DNA of 64,000 bases from Chamaea fasciata (taxonomy: Eukaryota; Chordata; Aves; Passeriformes; Sylviidae): contig JARCOQ010000005.1 of NCBI GenBank assembly GCA_029207755.1, positions 56,357,449 to 56,421,448 on the forward strand. The letters run 5' to 3'. Below the pieces are notes generated by a model. The model did not search any database, had not been told where the DNA came from, and saw nothing but the letters and a program-made list of their open reading frames with translations. The position numbers and the translations under genes are program-made. This document shows, one piece after another, positions 12,920 to 25,324 of this stretch; the first letter of the stretch is position 1; every line of letters starts with the position of its first letter.

Positions 12920-13060
12920 TTTCCTGATCTGTGCTAGTCAGCTTAGGAAGCAACTTCACCCTCTGCACCTCAGCCAACTTGCCTCTTAGAGGCAATGGAG
13001 ATCCCTCCTTTGTAAGGCATTTGAAATCTGTTAGTAAAGAGCGTGCTATTAGAGAAAGGA
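12920..13060 (+). repeat. Ancient MIR-like SINE fragment, plus strand
   Basis: The order of short blocks matches the 3' half of MIR/CORE-type SINEs as remembered: AGGAAGCAACTTCACCCTCTG, CACCTCAGCCAACTTGCC, then CCCTCCTTTGTAAGGCATTTG and AAATCTGTTAGTAAAGAGCG. The last blocks correspond to the TTTGTAAAGCGCTTTGAAATCT tail region. It is heavily diverged, so the family assignment is approximate. The minus-strand 162-codon open frame (12621-13109) runs through it, which argues against that frame being a gene. Confidence 0.55.
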
Positions 13061-15759
13061 ATATTACTGTCACAATACTAATAGAATTACTCAATTTCTG
13101 TCTGGACAAAAATGAGATCTTTGTTGGCTTCTTGAACAGAGGTGGCCAGGTGTTGTCTCATCAGAAATGGCTGTTGGCTATTGCCTTCAAACACCAGCTC
13201 ACCTACTGTGGCTCAGTCTGGGGTCCTGTTGTGTGTTTGAAATGCAGAGGTTGTCCCTTTGGAAGCTGCCAGGACCTGCTTTGGATTATATTTGTGTGTG
13301 ACATGAAATTGTGCTCTTAATGGTCTGATGCAGTCTGCCACTTTGGGCTGTCACAATCTTTCTTCTCAGCCTCCATACAACATATTGTTCTTGCTTCTTT
13401 GATCCCTGATCTTCTCTGCTCCTTTTATTTATGTCCCTTTCCTTAGTCCCATTTTGTTATTATTCTTGTCCTTTCAAGTTAGTGTGTTATTTCTAGTCTT
13501 CATCTCCTGCCTCTTTTGCACAGACCCTGTGTATTCCCATGCAAATTGTGTAATTCATGATGTTCCCTATCTTGGAAAAAAACAGAGGTGGCCAGCACAC
13601 AGCAATCGTGGCCTCTTGCAGCAGGAACAGACAAATAACTGTTTTTTAAGGGAGCCTCAACACAGTGAGTGGGCAGCAATGAGTCCAGGTAAGAGAGGAG
13701 ACTTACACCTTATCAACAAGGCAAGCTTGGGCCTCTTAAAGATGTCTGGGGGATCTCAGACCACCTCTGTGTACTTGTTCATTTGTCACATGTATGAGTT
13801 GGGTGACTGAGTCCCTTTCTCCAGTACTGTTTTCCCACTGTCTTCTGAATCTCCTGTCCATCTGTCAGCAAGACTTTGTACCGCGTCCTCTTGTGATCCT
13901 GTCACTGAGCTTCCTTCACCATGTGAATGCAGCTACACATAATCCAAGGCTATAAGAGCTGTATATAGTGATGGATGATGCTCTGCAATGGTGTCAGGAT
14001 TGTATGATTGGGGGATTTGGTAGTCCTTTGCTGTCCCAACAGTAATCACTGTACACACAGAGACTAAACAAGAATTCAGCCAAGTCAATTTTTTCCTAAG
14101 GGCAAAATGTCACGGAGACTTTGAAGAGTATTCTGATGTGTATTCTGATGCTCCTTCTATTGAGATTTTTCGGAACCTGTGTCTCTACTAATGGAAAAAG
14201 CGAGATATGAAAATAATCTGGAACTCATGACTCTCAAAAAGAATCAAAAACCTGGAGATCAGCTCAGAAACTCAGGATAGGACATTCTATATTAATCTGC
14301 AAAGCAATGTTTTCATTGCATAATGGTAGCATTATGTTGCTGTTCAAGGTGGTAATAGATTAATTCTATACACTTCTGATGCATGTACATCTAAAACTAT
14401 CACCTCAAGCCTTGCACAAAACTTTAACAGCAATAGAGAGGAGTTCAAAGGAAAACAACAAAAATTATCAGGTTGGCTTCAGGATTGATTTAGGTTGGAA
14501 GATTAGCTGTGCTTAATGTGGGTAAGATGATGAAGGCAGGCATGCATGAAGAGACTACAAATATTTGGTGGGTGTTAATGCTAAGAGGAGAATTACTTTG
14601 CGTGATTTAAAGGGGTATATAATAAGAAATTACACAGAAGGAAGTGACAAAATAGTCTGAAAACTACAAAGAATCTTCTGCCATTAAAACACATGGTACT
14701 GTGTTGTCAGTGAAGTATCTACAGAGGTAGGTAACAGGCCCTGGAGGCAAAACTTGGGAGGCTGTGCTGCAGGGAGCCAGCCTGCTCTAGAGAAGAGGTG
14801 AATTGGACATCACCTCTTCACCTGTCTGAGACAGCTTTTCTCTACCACACATTTTGTTTCTTCCAAAACAATATTTGTGAATGCACCAGTCATTCAAATG
14901 ACCTCTTCTCACCCAACACATCAAATTTGCATATTAATCTATTGCTGCATGATTATGACTTCCATATTATGCTCTCAGTGAGTGTACAAGTTTCAGGAAT
15001 CTTGTTAATTTAGCCCAATCTTTCAAATATGTTATCTGAATGTCTAGTCTAAACCCGTGAAAATCTGGTGAGCTTACTCATCAGGTGCCTTACCACACAG
15101 GTAAGAAGAACAAAGGTTGTTTTTTTGTTCTTCCATTGTGCTGATTCACAAATTTCTTCATTTCCAGAGACCCAGCTTCTCTTCTGAGTGTAGCCCATAG
15201 CAGTAGCCACCCCACACTAAGGGATGAGATTTGTGTTACTGTTAATGTTGGTTTCTTCCCCAGGTAAATTTCAGACTGCTTTACTTTTGTTCATTTGCAG
15301 CACAGTGGACTGTTTACACCCAAAGACAGAGTCTCTGGATCAGACCTTTGATCCTTGCCTGCTAAATATTTCCAGAGGTCATTTTTGGTGGGTACAACAC
15401 CTGCCTGGGCACTGCTTTAGGATAGTGGGTGGGGTGCGGAAAAAAATCCAAGACCATGAGCAAAAGGATGCCATGCCAGGGGTTTCTGGAGGAGTAAGGC
15501 AAGCAAGAGACAGAAGCACAACTGTCATCCAAGCACTGGTGCAGGGGTGGAAATTTTGTGCCCTTTTCTCTTGTTTTCTTGACAACTCATTTATTTCAGT
15601 GGCTGTTTACTGCTGGAAGGGGAGATGCATAAGGCCCCTAGCTGTTAATCGCTTCTTCTGAAAGAACATTGTAAATACTACTAGGAAAATTTATGAGGGC
15701 ACTTGTTTTGCCTTTTATCAGCAAGAACTTTTCTTGAGGGAAAAGGGAACACCACACTT
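13061..15759. other. Unique intronic sequence
   Basis: No gene recognised. Around 14190-14690 a few phrases faintly recall old CR1 LINEs, but the match was too weak to call. Other open frames lack any domain signature. Confidence 0.4.
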
Positions 15760-16350
15760 CTCCCAAGGCCGGCCGTGGCAGGGCCAGATCCTGACTGGAT
15801 GCCGTTTGCAGTCGCTGCCATCCCTCAGCCCAGTGACCCGCACTCTGGGCGAGGCAGCGATGGGGAGCTCCACTCTGGGCACGGCTCCCCCGTGTCTCTG
15901 CGGGGAAAGCACCAGCCCCTCTCGGCTCAAGGCTCTGCTGGCAGCCGCAGCTGCTCCTCAGCGGAGGCGGTGCCAGCTGGGGGCAATCGTGGGCTCCACC
16001 TGGGTGCCCACACCCAGCCCGGGGGTCATTTCAGCTCGGCCTGAGGGGGCTGCCTCTTCCCTGAGCTCTGCTGTGGGGTGGTTATTCACACTTGGAGGCG
16101 TGCTGCGGTCCTGGCTTGCTCGTTGCTGTGATGTTGGATCCCCGTTGCCAGCCCCCGTGCTCTGTCTCGTGTGTCTGCGCCCCTCGTGAGGCTCTTCCGG
16201 CCATTTGAGCGAGGTATGTGCACGGCTGGATGCAGACAGGATCTGGTTTTGTGCGCCTGGAGCCTCCTGGGGCTGCTTGGAGCTGTGCTGGGGGGCCACC
16301 GAGGGCTGGGGACCAAGGTCCTGTGGCCTCTGTGGTCCAAACCAGCAGGG
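15760..16350. other. GC- and CpG-rich intronic patch
   Basis: This stretch is clearly richer in G+C than the AT-rich intron on both sides. By eye it contains about thirty CpG dinucleotides, starting with GGCCGGCCGTGG and ending before the TGATATCC boundary. Because stop codons are AT-rich, open frames of 151 (plus) and 172 (minus) codons arise here without any recognisable domain. It may be a weak intronic CpG island, an alternative promoter, or simply a GC-biased segment. No TATA box, first exon or repeat match was identified, and the approximate CpG observed/expected ratio looks borderline. Confidence 0.5.
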
Positions 16351-17526
16351 TAGGCTTTGGTGATATCCTGAATTAGGTGCCGCTCTACTTGTAGGCAGAT
16401 TGTGTGAGCAAAAGCAGCAGCTGGCTGATGCCCCTTGTGTGCCCTGGAGTGTAGCTGTGTGGTACAGAAGTGGCATCTCCCTCAGATGGGGAGCTTCCCT
16501 GGTCTGGGAGGGGACAGGGGACCTGCTGCTGGTGCTGTGGGTACCTCCCCCACGTTCTCATGGCTTGTGCAGCACGAGAAAACAAACACCACATTAGCTG
16601 TGGGATGATGTGGCATCTTTTTCTTTCCTGGTTCTTCCCTTGGTTTGGGGTGACTTGGCTGTTGGTTTGGGGGATCCCCACCCCTTGGGAGGGGCTGTGA
16701 GGGTTTTTGCCTGTGCCACCTAAGGCAGTGACATCCCCCTGGGGAGTGCCTGTGCTAGGGCTGGGTGATGCAGGCTTGGCTTGCAGGACAGCTGTGTGTG
16801 ATCCTGGTAACAAACCCCACGGCCTGTGAGGTTGTCCCCATGCAGGCTGGAAGTTCAGCTTCTTTGTTTGCAGTCTAGGGAGGCTGTAGCTTGGGGTCTA
16901 CATTGGCCTGAGAGCTTCCCCTGAAGCTGTTGCAGCCCTGGCAGGATACAAAAGCTCTGTGCTTGTGAGTCTGAAGGGGTTCAGGACTTGGTGTGACTGG
17001 GCCTGTGGAGTTGGTGAATGAGCAATAAGGGAAAAGTGCTTCATATATGTTTGGTCTATGTTTACTTGAGAGTAAGTGAAAGTAGGTTTAAGCAGCAGAG
17101 AATTTATCAGTACTTTCCCACAACAGGTTTCGGGGCCAAAGGGATCAGGAAAAATTAGTTCAATTGCGTTAATAGGACTCTTCCAGTTCTTTATTGTTGT
17201 GTTTTCAGTCTGGGGTTTTTAAATGTGTGGGGTTGGTGACTTGCAAGAGAGGATGGTAGTTAAAAGCTCTCAAGCTGCAACCTTGTTGAAGTCATTGCCC
17301 AGCGAATACTGCTGTGTGCAGTTTGCCACCTGTGTGTAGATTCCTTTCTAGCACTGGCTCTGCTTACTGGAGCTGTTGCTCACACAGGTCCCTGTGTGCT
17401 GGCACAGAGCCTTGGACTGGCCAGCCCCAGGAGTTTGTGCTTTGCTGCAGAGTGTGTAATTATTCACCTTATGACTCAGTCAGCAGTACTGTGAGTGTCA
17501 GCATGTAATTCTTCTCTGCCCTAAAG
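16351..17526. other. Intron, moderately GC-rich, nothing recognised
   Basis: The G+C level tapers off to the right of the CpG-rich patch. No gene, LINE, LTR or tandem repeat was recognised. Confidence 0.4.
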
Positions 17527-17690
17527 CAATGGTCTTCGACCAATGGTCCAGGAACTATTTCTATGGGTTTGTGAAAGATAATGAGAAAAGTGAGGCTATT
17601 GTCATTAGGCTTAAATTCATTATTCAGGGATCCATACCTCCATTTGAGATGCTTTATAGGTCCATGAGTTTCAATAGGCTGAAACCAGTG
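17527..17690. mobile_element. Possible degraded hAT-type miniature DNA transposon
   Basis: The left end reads CAATGGTCTTCGACCAATGG, then GTTTGTGAAAGATAATGAG. The right end reads ATAGGTCCATGAGTTT, then AGGCTGAAACCAGTG. Old hAT-family miniature elements typically have a CAGTGGTTCTCAACC-like terminus, an internal GGTCCGTGAGA phrase and the inverted terminus at the other end. Both features are present in decayed form. The 15-bp termini match at only about 9 positions without gaps, and no 8-bp target duplication is visible. At about 164 bp it has no room for a transposase. Confidence 0.4.
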
Positions 17691-20600
17691 GCTCTGACAG
17701 CCTTCTTACCTTCTGATGGGCCCTTACATAGTGCAGTATCACCACTTTTTTCCCCCATGGAGTAACAAATAGGAAGAGTACTAGGTCACACTTTTGTAGA
17801 GCAAACCATTACCAAGAAGCTGTAATGGTGGCAATCTAATTGAATTGACATTTTATGTATTATAAGTGATTATATTAAATTAATTTTATTTTGAGAGGTA
17901 TCACATTGTGTGAGATTTAGGGGGCTAACTGTTACTTTGTTCCAGGTGTTGCTGAGAGGAGTATTATAAATGGCAAAAGTACTATAAAGGCTGTCTCTTT
18001 CATGCAAGATTTATGTCTAAGGTCTAAATTTTAATGCTCTCATTGATATTTGAATTTTATTCTGTGCATTGTTTGACAACATCCATTCCAAATGTGCAAA
18101 AAAATCAATTTAGCTCTAAAAAAATTGAGATTTATAGAACATATATGATTGACAAATATTGGCCTAATTTTAATTTTGTTCTGGTTATTGATCAGTACCC
18201 AGATATTGAGAGTATGTTTTCAGCTGCCCTCCATGAGTTTAATTGCTACATTCTTGGAGCTGAGTGTTAACAGATAAAATACTGTGGGAAGTGTTGGTAA
18301 AATACAAAAGGTTACTGCTCTGCAGTTGGCTCAGAATGCAAAATTCGATGCTACTCTTTGTAAGTGCTAGAGTCGTGTCTGAAAAGATCATTTGCCTGGG
18401 ATATACTGCTGAAGTTTGGGTTGGTGGGAACATCATCTATACTGTGGGGGTTTTCTTCAGGAAACAATCTAATAAATCCTCCTCTGAAGAACTGCAGTAA
18501 CTGCTTTCGGGTTTCATATCTGTGTGACTCTTGTATATCCAAAAGATATGAGGCCCAGGTGCCTTTTCAGCTTTATTTTGTGTGTTTACATTTATCTTAA
18601 GTGGCACAGGCACAGGGATGGCAGATTGCGCAGGGGTATTTTTATTAGGAAAGCCCAGTAATACAAATAGCTATAAAATTTGTCTAGACAGAAAAATAGA
18701 CTAAAATAGCAGTGGAACATGGGCAGGAAGGAAGGAAATACAAGTATGTGTGTGTGTTGACAGGGCAAGTACACAGGGCTGTTTATCCCTCCGGGGGAAA
18801 TCATCAGGAACATGTTACCACTGGTAAAGAAAAATCTTGAGGACAGACAGAGTCCCAGGGGTGAGAGCTGTCTGAAAAATGAGAACATGGTTGTGGAAAG
18901 GTAGTACCAGACTTTTTAGATAGGGGCTTTTTTGATAGTTCAAGGTACACTCTTTTTTTTTTGTCTTTCGTCCCTTAAGTTTCAATGACATTTTAAAAAT
19001 CATTGAAGTTGTCATAATGTGATTTTTCTTTTCTGATTGTTATATTGAAATTTTCAGTAATGCTTCTGTAGAAATATAGTACTGGAAGTTGGCAGAAATA
19101 AGAAAAAACAACAAACCGAAAAACATGGAGGACTTTGATTATTTGGTTGAGAAGTGGTTTTTTAATTTAAGACCGCTGTCCTGGGATCCAATTCACCACT
19201 GACCTATACTCGTCCAGAAATATTTCACGGATGTGATGACAATGCCCTCATGGAGGGGGCTTGCTGTTTCATGCCTGGGCTCTTGTAAAGCTCTTGTTGC
19301 TGTTGGGCAGAGTCCTGTCTAGAAATATTTCCTTTTAGTGAAAAATAGGAGTTGTAACCTGTGTGAGAAGGCATATTAAACTGACATGATTTTAACATGT
19401 GTTCTAAGTGGGGCAAAGCATCAGAGTGCTCCAGAGCTGTTGATAGCTATTTCCTGGCTGCACAGAAATATTTCACTTTTCTATCAAAGTAATACTGGGG
19501 GAAATCAAAGAACGCTAAAAACTGGGGCACTGGGATGATGGGCTTAGGACTTGATTTCTTTTTTTCAAAGCTAAATCAGTAGGGCCAGATTTCAGAGCTT
19601 TATTCATGTTCAATAGTAGCCCCATTAAAGTCACCTTCCTTCTGACTTAACACACAATTAAAAGGGTTCTAAGAGCCCTATTAATGGTACAGAAATCTGG
19701 TTTGTACCTTGGCACAAAAAATGGAGGGAAATACAAGAGGTCATAAAACTCTCTATGGCTTTAGTAACAGCAAACTTTGGAGAAATGTATAGAAAAAATG
19801 ATTAATAATGGACTGAAATGTAAAATTTTAGTTCAGTACAAGACAGAATTGAATGTGGTGATAAACTCTGGAATTGGATTCTGAGACAAATGGTGAACTC
19901 GAGTTGCCTGAAGCTTTTAATTTGTCTGAGGAACTGCTTTAAGCCATTGTCTGCATTGTAGTTTCATATATTTAGTTTTTAACTCCTGAAGTGGAGTGCA
20001 GCACTAGGAAGAGGGCAGTGGAGGGCATGGCCCATGTTAGTGTGATCCAACCCTTGATGCAGAGCTTATGGGCATGCTTTTTGGCTTTAGGAAGAATGCA
20101 GCAGCTTCTGTGTAAATGTGCATTTTTCCTAATCTTTCCAAATGCAGTACTGTAGGGAAGATGGAATAAATAGTCCTTTTCTGAATTTTATAAAATCATT
20201 CCTAAACTGGAAGCTTTTAAATACTACTACTACAACAGCATAAGGATGTGTGGAAGAAGCATTTATAGCTTGAAGGCTTGCCTTCTTCATTTGGTGTGGG
20301 CAAAGAGAGTTTCCAAGCATGTTCTCAAGCAAAAGATTTGATATTTGCAACCTAAATCATATGGCAATGTATGTTTCCTGGGAGGGTGATTCCTCTAACC
20401 ACCCAACTGTTAACTGGGAGTGTGCAATTAAAAATGTATGCTGTGTTTGTCAGCTCTTTAAACTGTTCGAGCTGGTTACATAAGGTGAAGAAATTCATTA
20501 CATAAGTTACACCATGAATTGCAAATTGTTTACTTAGTTGTGACAGCCATAGCTTAAGATATTTGTAGGCCGAGGGTTAGTCAGGGAAGACACTTATGAG

Positions 20601-23600
20601 TCATTTTGAATAATGAATAAATTTCAGATTTTATTTGCAGCCTGTTAGCAGACAATTAACAAAGAAAAAAGGATAAAACTTGTCAGAGTTGTATTTAAAT
20701 GACTGTCTGCTCCAGATTACTGACTTAAGCTGAGTAGCTGAATTTGTACTGTTGACTAAATTTGGCAGTTCATATCTTGCTGTCAAACTCCTGAGTCATC
20801 TAGGCTTTTGAATGTTTTTCTCCATAACTGTGTAATTATAGTGAGAAAATAGACTAAGTACATTAATAAGGCTTAATTAAAACATGCATATGTACAAATA
20901 CTCATGTATACAAATGAAAGTACCCAAACTTCTATGATCGTCTGATTGAGCATCAGACACAGCAGTACTCTCCAGTGCAAATTCTCTGTAAACTGTGTTT
21001 CAAGTCTTTTCTTCTACATGGGTATGAAATTCAAACAGCCTAGTGATGTGTTAGCAATTTCTCTAATTGTAAAAAATGTTGGTGTCTGAGTTTTCCTATT
21101 TCAACTCCAGCTTTTCCAATAGAATAGCTTGTTCCTGTTCTGCAACAAAAATAAGCTATATTAGTATGAAGTGGTTTGCTTGTAACACAGTGTGCTGGAT
21201 TTTCTGCTAGTATGATTTTTCAAGAAAAATCTTACCTTTGTTGCAAAACTCGTGTCAAAAACCTTATTTTAATACAGATGACCTCTTGAGTGTGTGTCCT
21301 GGGTTTCTGTTAACTCCAGTCAAGTCTAATGCTCTGGGCTGTTCACTGTGAGCCTTTGGTGTCAAGTGTGGGCAGTGAGAGCCACCTGCTGCCATGGCAA
21401 AGGTTTCTGTCATCTTTTCCTGAGGTGTGGGTGACTCAACTAGCTGACCTGTAAATCTGTGATTCCATGGCCTGTGGGAGAATGTGGGATCTGTCTGTGC
21501 AGTTCCTTCCTCCCTGCTGGCCCATGAGCTTTCCTCAGTGGTGCCTGAAGGTCACTTGTGCTGACAGTCTGTGGTCTGGCTCTGCTGCTAAGTTAGTTGA
21601 GGATTATCAGTTCATGGATGCCTGGATCTGCCCTTTCTTCTCTTGGCCAAAGCTTTTGGGGTGATTGGCAAATGCAGGGGTGCTGTTGGCCAAAGTGTTT
21701 TCTTGCAAGAAAGGTAGTTCTGGGGCTGGAATGGCTCACAGCAAATTGGCTGTGTGTCAGCAGAGCAGCATGATGTTGACCTGATATAAAACGGCCTCTA
21801 ACTTGGACTGTGATCACCTATTTGATGTAGTTTTCCTGTAGTTTTGTGGTGATTAATGAATGTTTATCATTCTGGAGATCTTCCAGTGGAAAACGCTTTA
21901 ATAAATACACAAGAACGTTATTGAAATGTATTTCATTGCTCAGCAGGAAAACATGTATTTAATTGTTTCTGTAATTGCTGGTGACTGGATGCCCAACTTG
22001 GCAGGAGAATGGCTCCAGAACCTGACCCACATGAAGACTTCTGGTGCTGGTGTGTGTTTGTATGAGCCATACCTGCTTTGAAAGGTAAAAGTGACCTCTG
22101 TTTCACTCTGAGTTCAGAGCCAATGAACCAAGCCACCCTGCAAAGGAGGCAAAGGAAATTTGGAGAAATGAAGTAGTTTGTAGGTTTTCTTTTTCCACTG
22201 GGGTTGTTACTACCCATCTTGACTAACTTATTTTAGCAGAATAAGTGAAAACTTAATTTCCCTTAATATTGACATTCCCTTCTCCATTGCTTTTGCAATA
22301 TTTTTTGTAGCTTTCATCATTATAGAGGCAAATCTGTAAAACAAAGCAACAAAAACATTAAACTAAGGAAAGTACATGAAGCAGGAATCAGTTTCAGTTC
22401 TCCAATGGTGTGAAAGATGCAGTTTGTTACCAGGCAAAGTAATTTCAGAATATTTTTTACCCTTCAGAAGAAAACACTAATTAAAGTATTCCCTGCTGCT
22501 CTGTTGTACGAAGCAGCATAGCTCTGATGCTGTTCAGAGGACTTTCAATGGCTGTGCTGTGCAAGTCTTAGGGATGGGTAGTGGTGGTTAAAGTGGAATG
22601 GAGGCTAGAGGTGGTTTATTCTTAATAAAAATGTTAGCTGAGTAGAGAGCACTTCAAATACTGTAGTGAGGTCATAGTGGCAGAACTTGAGAGGGAAATT
22701 AAAATATTTAATAACTCTTGTGTTTTTTCCCTGTGCATGTCCAAGAAATACAGATAATTTTTACTGTCTTCTCCTGACACCTCTATGCAGGACTAGGAAG
22801 AGCTGCTGAGTCAGTGTAGTCTTCTGCTATTGCAAGCAACTGCTATGTATAATTCCAGCCACAAATGTCTTAAGACACATATGAAGAGGTAAAATTTAGG
22901 CCCTTTTTTCTTGGGAGACTCCAAAATGTGGGACTGCACCTTTGGGGTTTTTTTTTAGGTTTGGCTTCAGTCTTAATCTCTGCCTTCTCACAGCTGATAG
23001 TCTTGCTCTATTGATGTGAGTAGTCTTTGTTGCAGCTCTTGCCATCAGCTTGGGCTTTTTTCTACTGACTTTCCACCTCATCTCAAAACTGAGAAGGGAA
23101 TATGGCCTTTATCAGATCCTTAACTCCTTTCCATACCTGCTGTTATTTGTTTGACTATATGGGGTATTTTGGGATTTAGCAGAGAGAGTGTGCTAGAGCC
23201 AAGTGAAGTCATGTTTGGCTAGAGCTGCTGAAGAAGATCCTTCTTTGCCCCTAAAGAGCAAAGAGAAGCAATGGATGTACTTTAGGTATTAAGCTGTCCA
23301 TTCCTTTTAGGCATAGCTCTTGTGCTAATATAGATGTTAAAATGAACAAATCTCCTTAATCTGTTTCCCATGGCTTTGACAGGTGTGTTTGCTAACATTC
23401 CACAGTTGGGGTGTGTTGTAGTAAATTTGCCTGCTTTGAGATCCAGGTAGACTACTTAGTTGAATTTGGTTATCACAGTGGGCCTTGCAGTCAGTACAGA
23501 GAAACTCTGCTGAGGCCAAGCCTTGAGACAGAGCCTGTGTACCTGTCCTACCCTGCCTGGGTTGAAGGCAGAACACTCAGATGATGACTAGGCACAAATC

Positions 23601-24600
23601 ACAAAGGCCAAAATAGTCTGTGCACTGCTCCCCAGACATTTGATTCAGTCTAGACTACTGATTGGGAGTGTTTTGAGTGACCTGACAGAATGTGTGTGAG
23701 TTTCTGGGGCAGTCAGAATTCTTTCAATGTGTAATTTTCCCCTTCTTGATGCTCCTTCACTATTGTCACAACTCCCTCACTGCTTAGATGCCTCCAGCTG
23801 CAGCTCACTGGCATGGATCAACAAAATTGGGTGGTTTATAAGGTGAGAAAGACATAAGTATCACACCTGCAATATCAAATTGATATTTGACAAGGAAGAG
23901 GGCTGAAAGACTCAGTAGTGTCACTTGAAAATGTATGAAAAAACAGGCAGCCACCTTGAAGAGAGATTTGTCATCTTGCCAGGGAGCCACAGGGTCAGAA
24001 ACCAGCACAAGCTGCATCCAGTCACCTGAACATCACTCAGCCAGAGTTAGTTGTGTGATGGCTTTGAAATACTACACCGCAGTTGTCTGTTGTCTATCAA
24101 CCATTCTATTTAGAGCTTTAATTCCTAGAAGATGGAATTTTTGTTTTGACTTTATGGTTGATGGTTACTTAAATACAGAGAGTTATGCTTGGGAAAGAAT
24201 GCTAGTTATGCCAGGGACTAGGTATTGGAAATGGAGAGAAATGCAGAAGGGGGAAACCTTAGTGGTGCTGCTTTTTTCTGTTCTCCTTAAACTAAATGCT
24301 TTGATCTCCAGATGAAGCAACTAGCACAACAGTTCATGTTAATTGATACCACTCAATCATCAATCCACTCGGCTTCTGCAAAGAACATTTGTTCAGCAGC
24401 ACTGGCAGAGCATCAATGGAAGTTAATTTTAATGGTAATTTGGAGCTTGGCTTATTTCTCTTTTAAAAGGTTTTTATACATGAAATAAATTTTTATTGCT
24501 AATTCATTTCATTATCATCTGGTGTGGGTTCATGCTAAATAGTGCAGTTCACGCTTCCTTTTCTGGAATAGGGAGAAGCTACTGTCTCTCCCTAAATACT
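17691..24600. other. Unique intronic sequence, about 6.9 kb
   Basis: AT-rich intron with no gene, LINE, SINE or LTR recognised. It contains a small palindrome at 21214-21231 and ordinary short T and A runs. Open frames are all under about 130 codons and unrecognised. Confidence 0.4.
21214..21231. repeat. Short palindrome, 8-bp arms
   Basis: GATTTTTC, AA, GAAAAATC forms a perfect 8-bp inverted repeat with a 2-nt centre. In AT-rich intron this is expected by chance now and then. No function is inferred. Confidence 0.55.
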
Positions 24601-24678
24601 CATGAGTTGTGACTGTAGTTCATGGAGGTGAGCTACAATCATGAGTTGTGATTGTAGTTCATGGAGATGAACTGCAGG
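24601..24678. repeat. 39-bp tandem duplication, two copies
   Basis: Copies at 24601-24639 and 24640-24678 both begin CATGAGTTGTGA(C/T)TGTAG and continue TTCATGGAG(G/A)TGA(G/A)CT. They differ at about six positions, mostly transitions. The array ends ten bases before the left target duplication of the neighbouring LTR, so it is flanking sequence rather than part of the LTR. Confidence 0.8.
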
Positions 24679-24693
24679 GTTAAGGGACCAAAG

Positions 24694-25318
24694 TATAGCA
24701 GCATCCGTGGACGGCAGGGAGCGGGAACTCTGCAAACCGGAGACACTTATAGAAACACGTGGTTTTATTGCAAGAGTCTTGGGTAAAAGGGTCTTGCCTT
24801 CAGCCACCGGCCTCAGCTGAAAGGAAGCCCCAAGGGGAGTGAGAGAGATAAGAGGTGGCAGGGGTAAGGGAGGTGAGCGAGGTAAGGTAAGAGCAGGGTA
24901 TGCAAGAGAGAAGGATAAGAGGTAAAAGCAAGAGAGAGAGGACCTCGTTACAATACATTGTATCTCCTTTTGTTGAATATTCTACTTTACAGTGACCAAC
25001 CGGGCAGGAGATACAGAACCTACAAACTTTGCATACAGCCTGTGAGAACTACTGTATTACCATATCATTCTGTATTCTAAACTCTAAAGACTACTTTTTC
25101 TTATCTACCTTTTCCCTGATACCTTGTGGGGCTACTGCCTTGAGCCTCTTTGTTTGTTATCAACCAACCCATCACCAACTAATCGCTGTCTTCCTGCCTG
25201 CCCTGCCTACATCTCAAAGCTGGCTTTCATTTCTATTTCACTCACAGGTTTTATATTTTCAGTATTTCTTGTCAGGCAATCATATTTGTAGGCTTTTCCT
25301 GTCTCACCTTTCCCAACA
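24694..25318 (-). mobile_element. Solo LTR of an endogenous retrovirus (ERVK-like), minus strand
   Basis: The segment is flanked on both sides by the 6-bp direct repeat CCAAAG (24688-24693 and 25319-25324), the size typical of ERVK-type integration. Read on the minus strand it begins TGTTGGGAAAGGTGAGACAG and ends in TGCTATA, so the 3' dinucleotide is TA rather than the usual CA. A polyadenylation signal AATAAA (plus-strand TTTATT, 24764-24769) lies about 70 bp from the 3' end, where R/U5 would be expected. Length is 625 bp. There is no internal retroviral sequence on either side, so this looks like a solo LTR left after recombination. It is antisense to the host gene, which is the common tolerated orientation. 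Confidence 0.65.
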
Positions 25319-25324
25319 CCAAAG

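Noticed and set aside
12621..13109. 162-codon open frame on the minus strand
   Set aside because: It overlaps a MIR-like SINE and has no recognisable protein family or splice context.
14190..14690. Possible second ancient CR1 fragment
   Set aside because: A few phrases felt familiar, but no ordered run of diagnostic CR1 blocks or 3' terminus could be found.
15958..16476. 172-codon open frame on the minus strand (longest in the window)
   Set aside because: It lies in the GC-rich patch, where stop codons are rare. Its composition is low-complexity Ser/Pro/Gln/Arg-like, no domain is recognised, and long open frames exist on the opposite strand as well.
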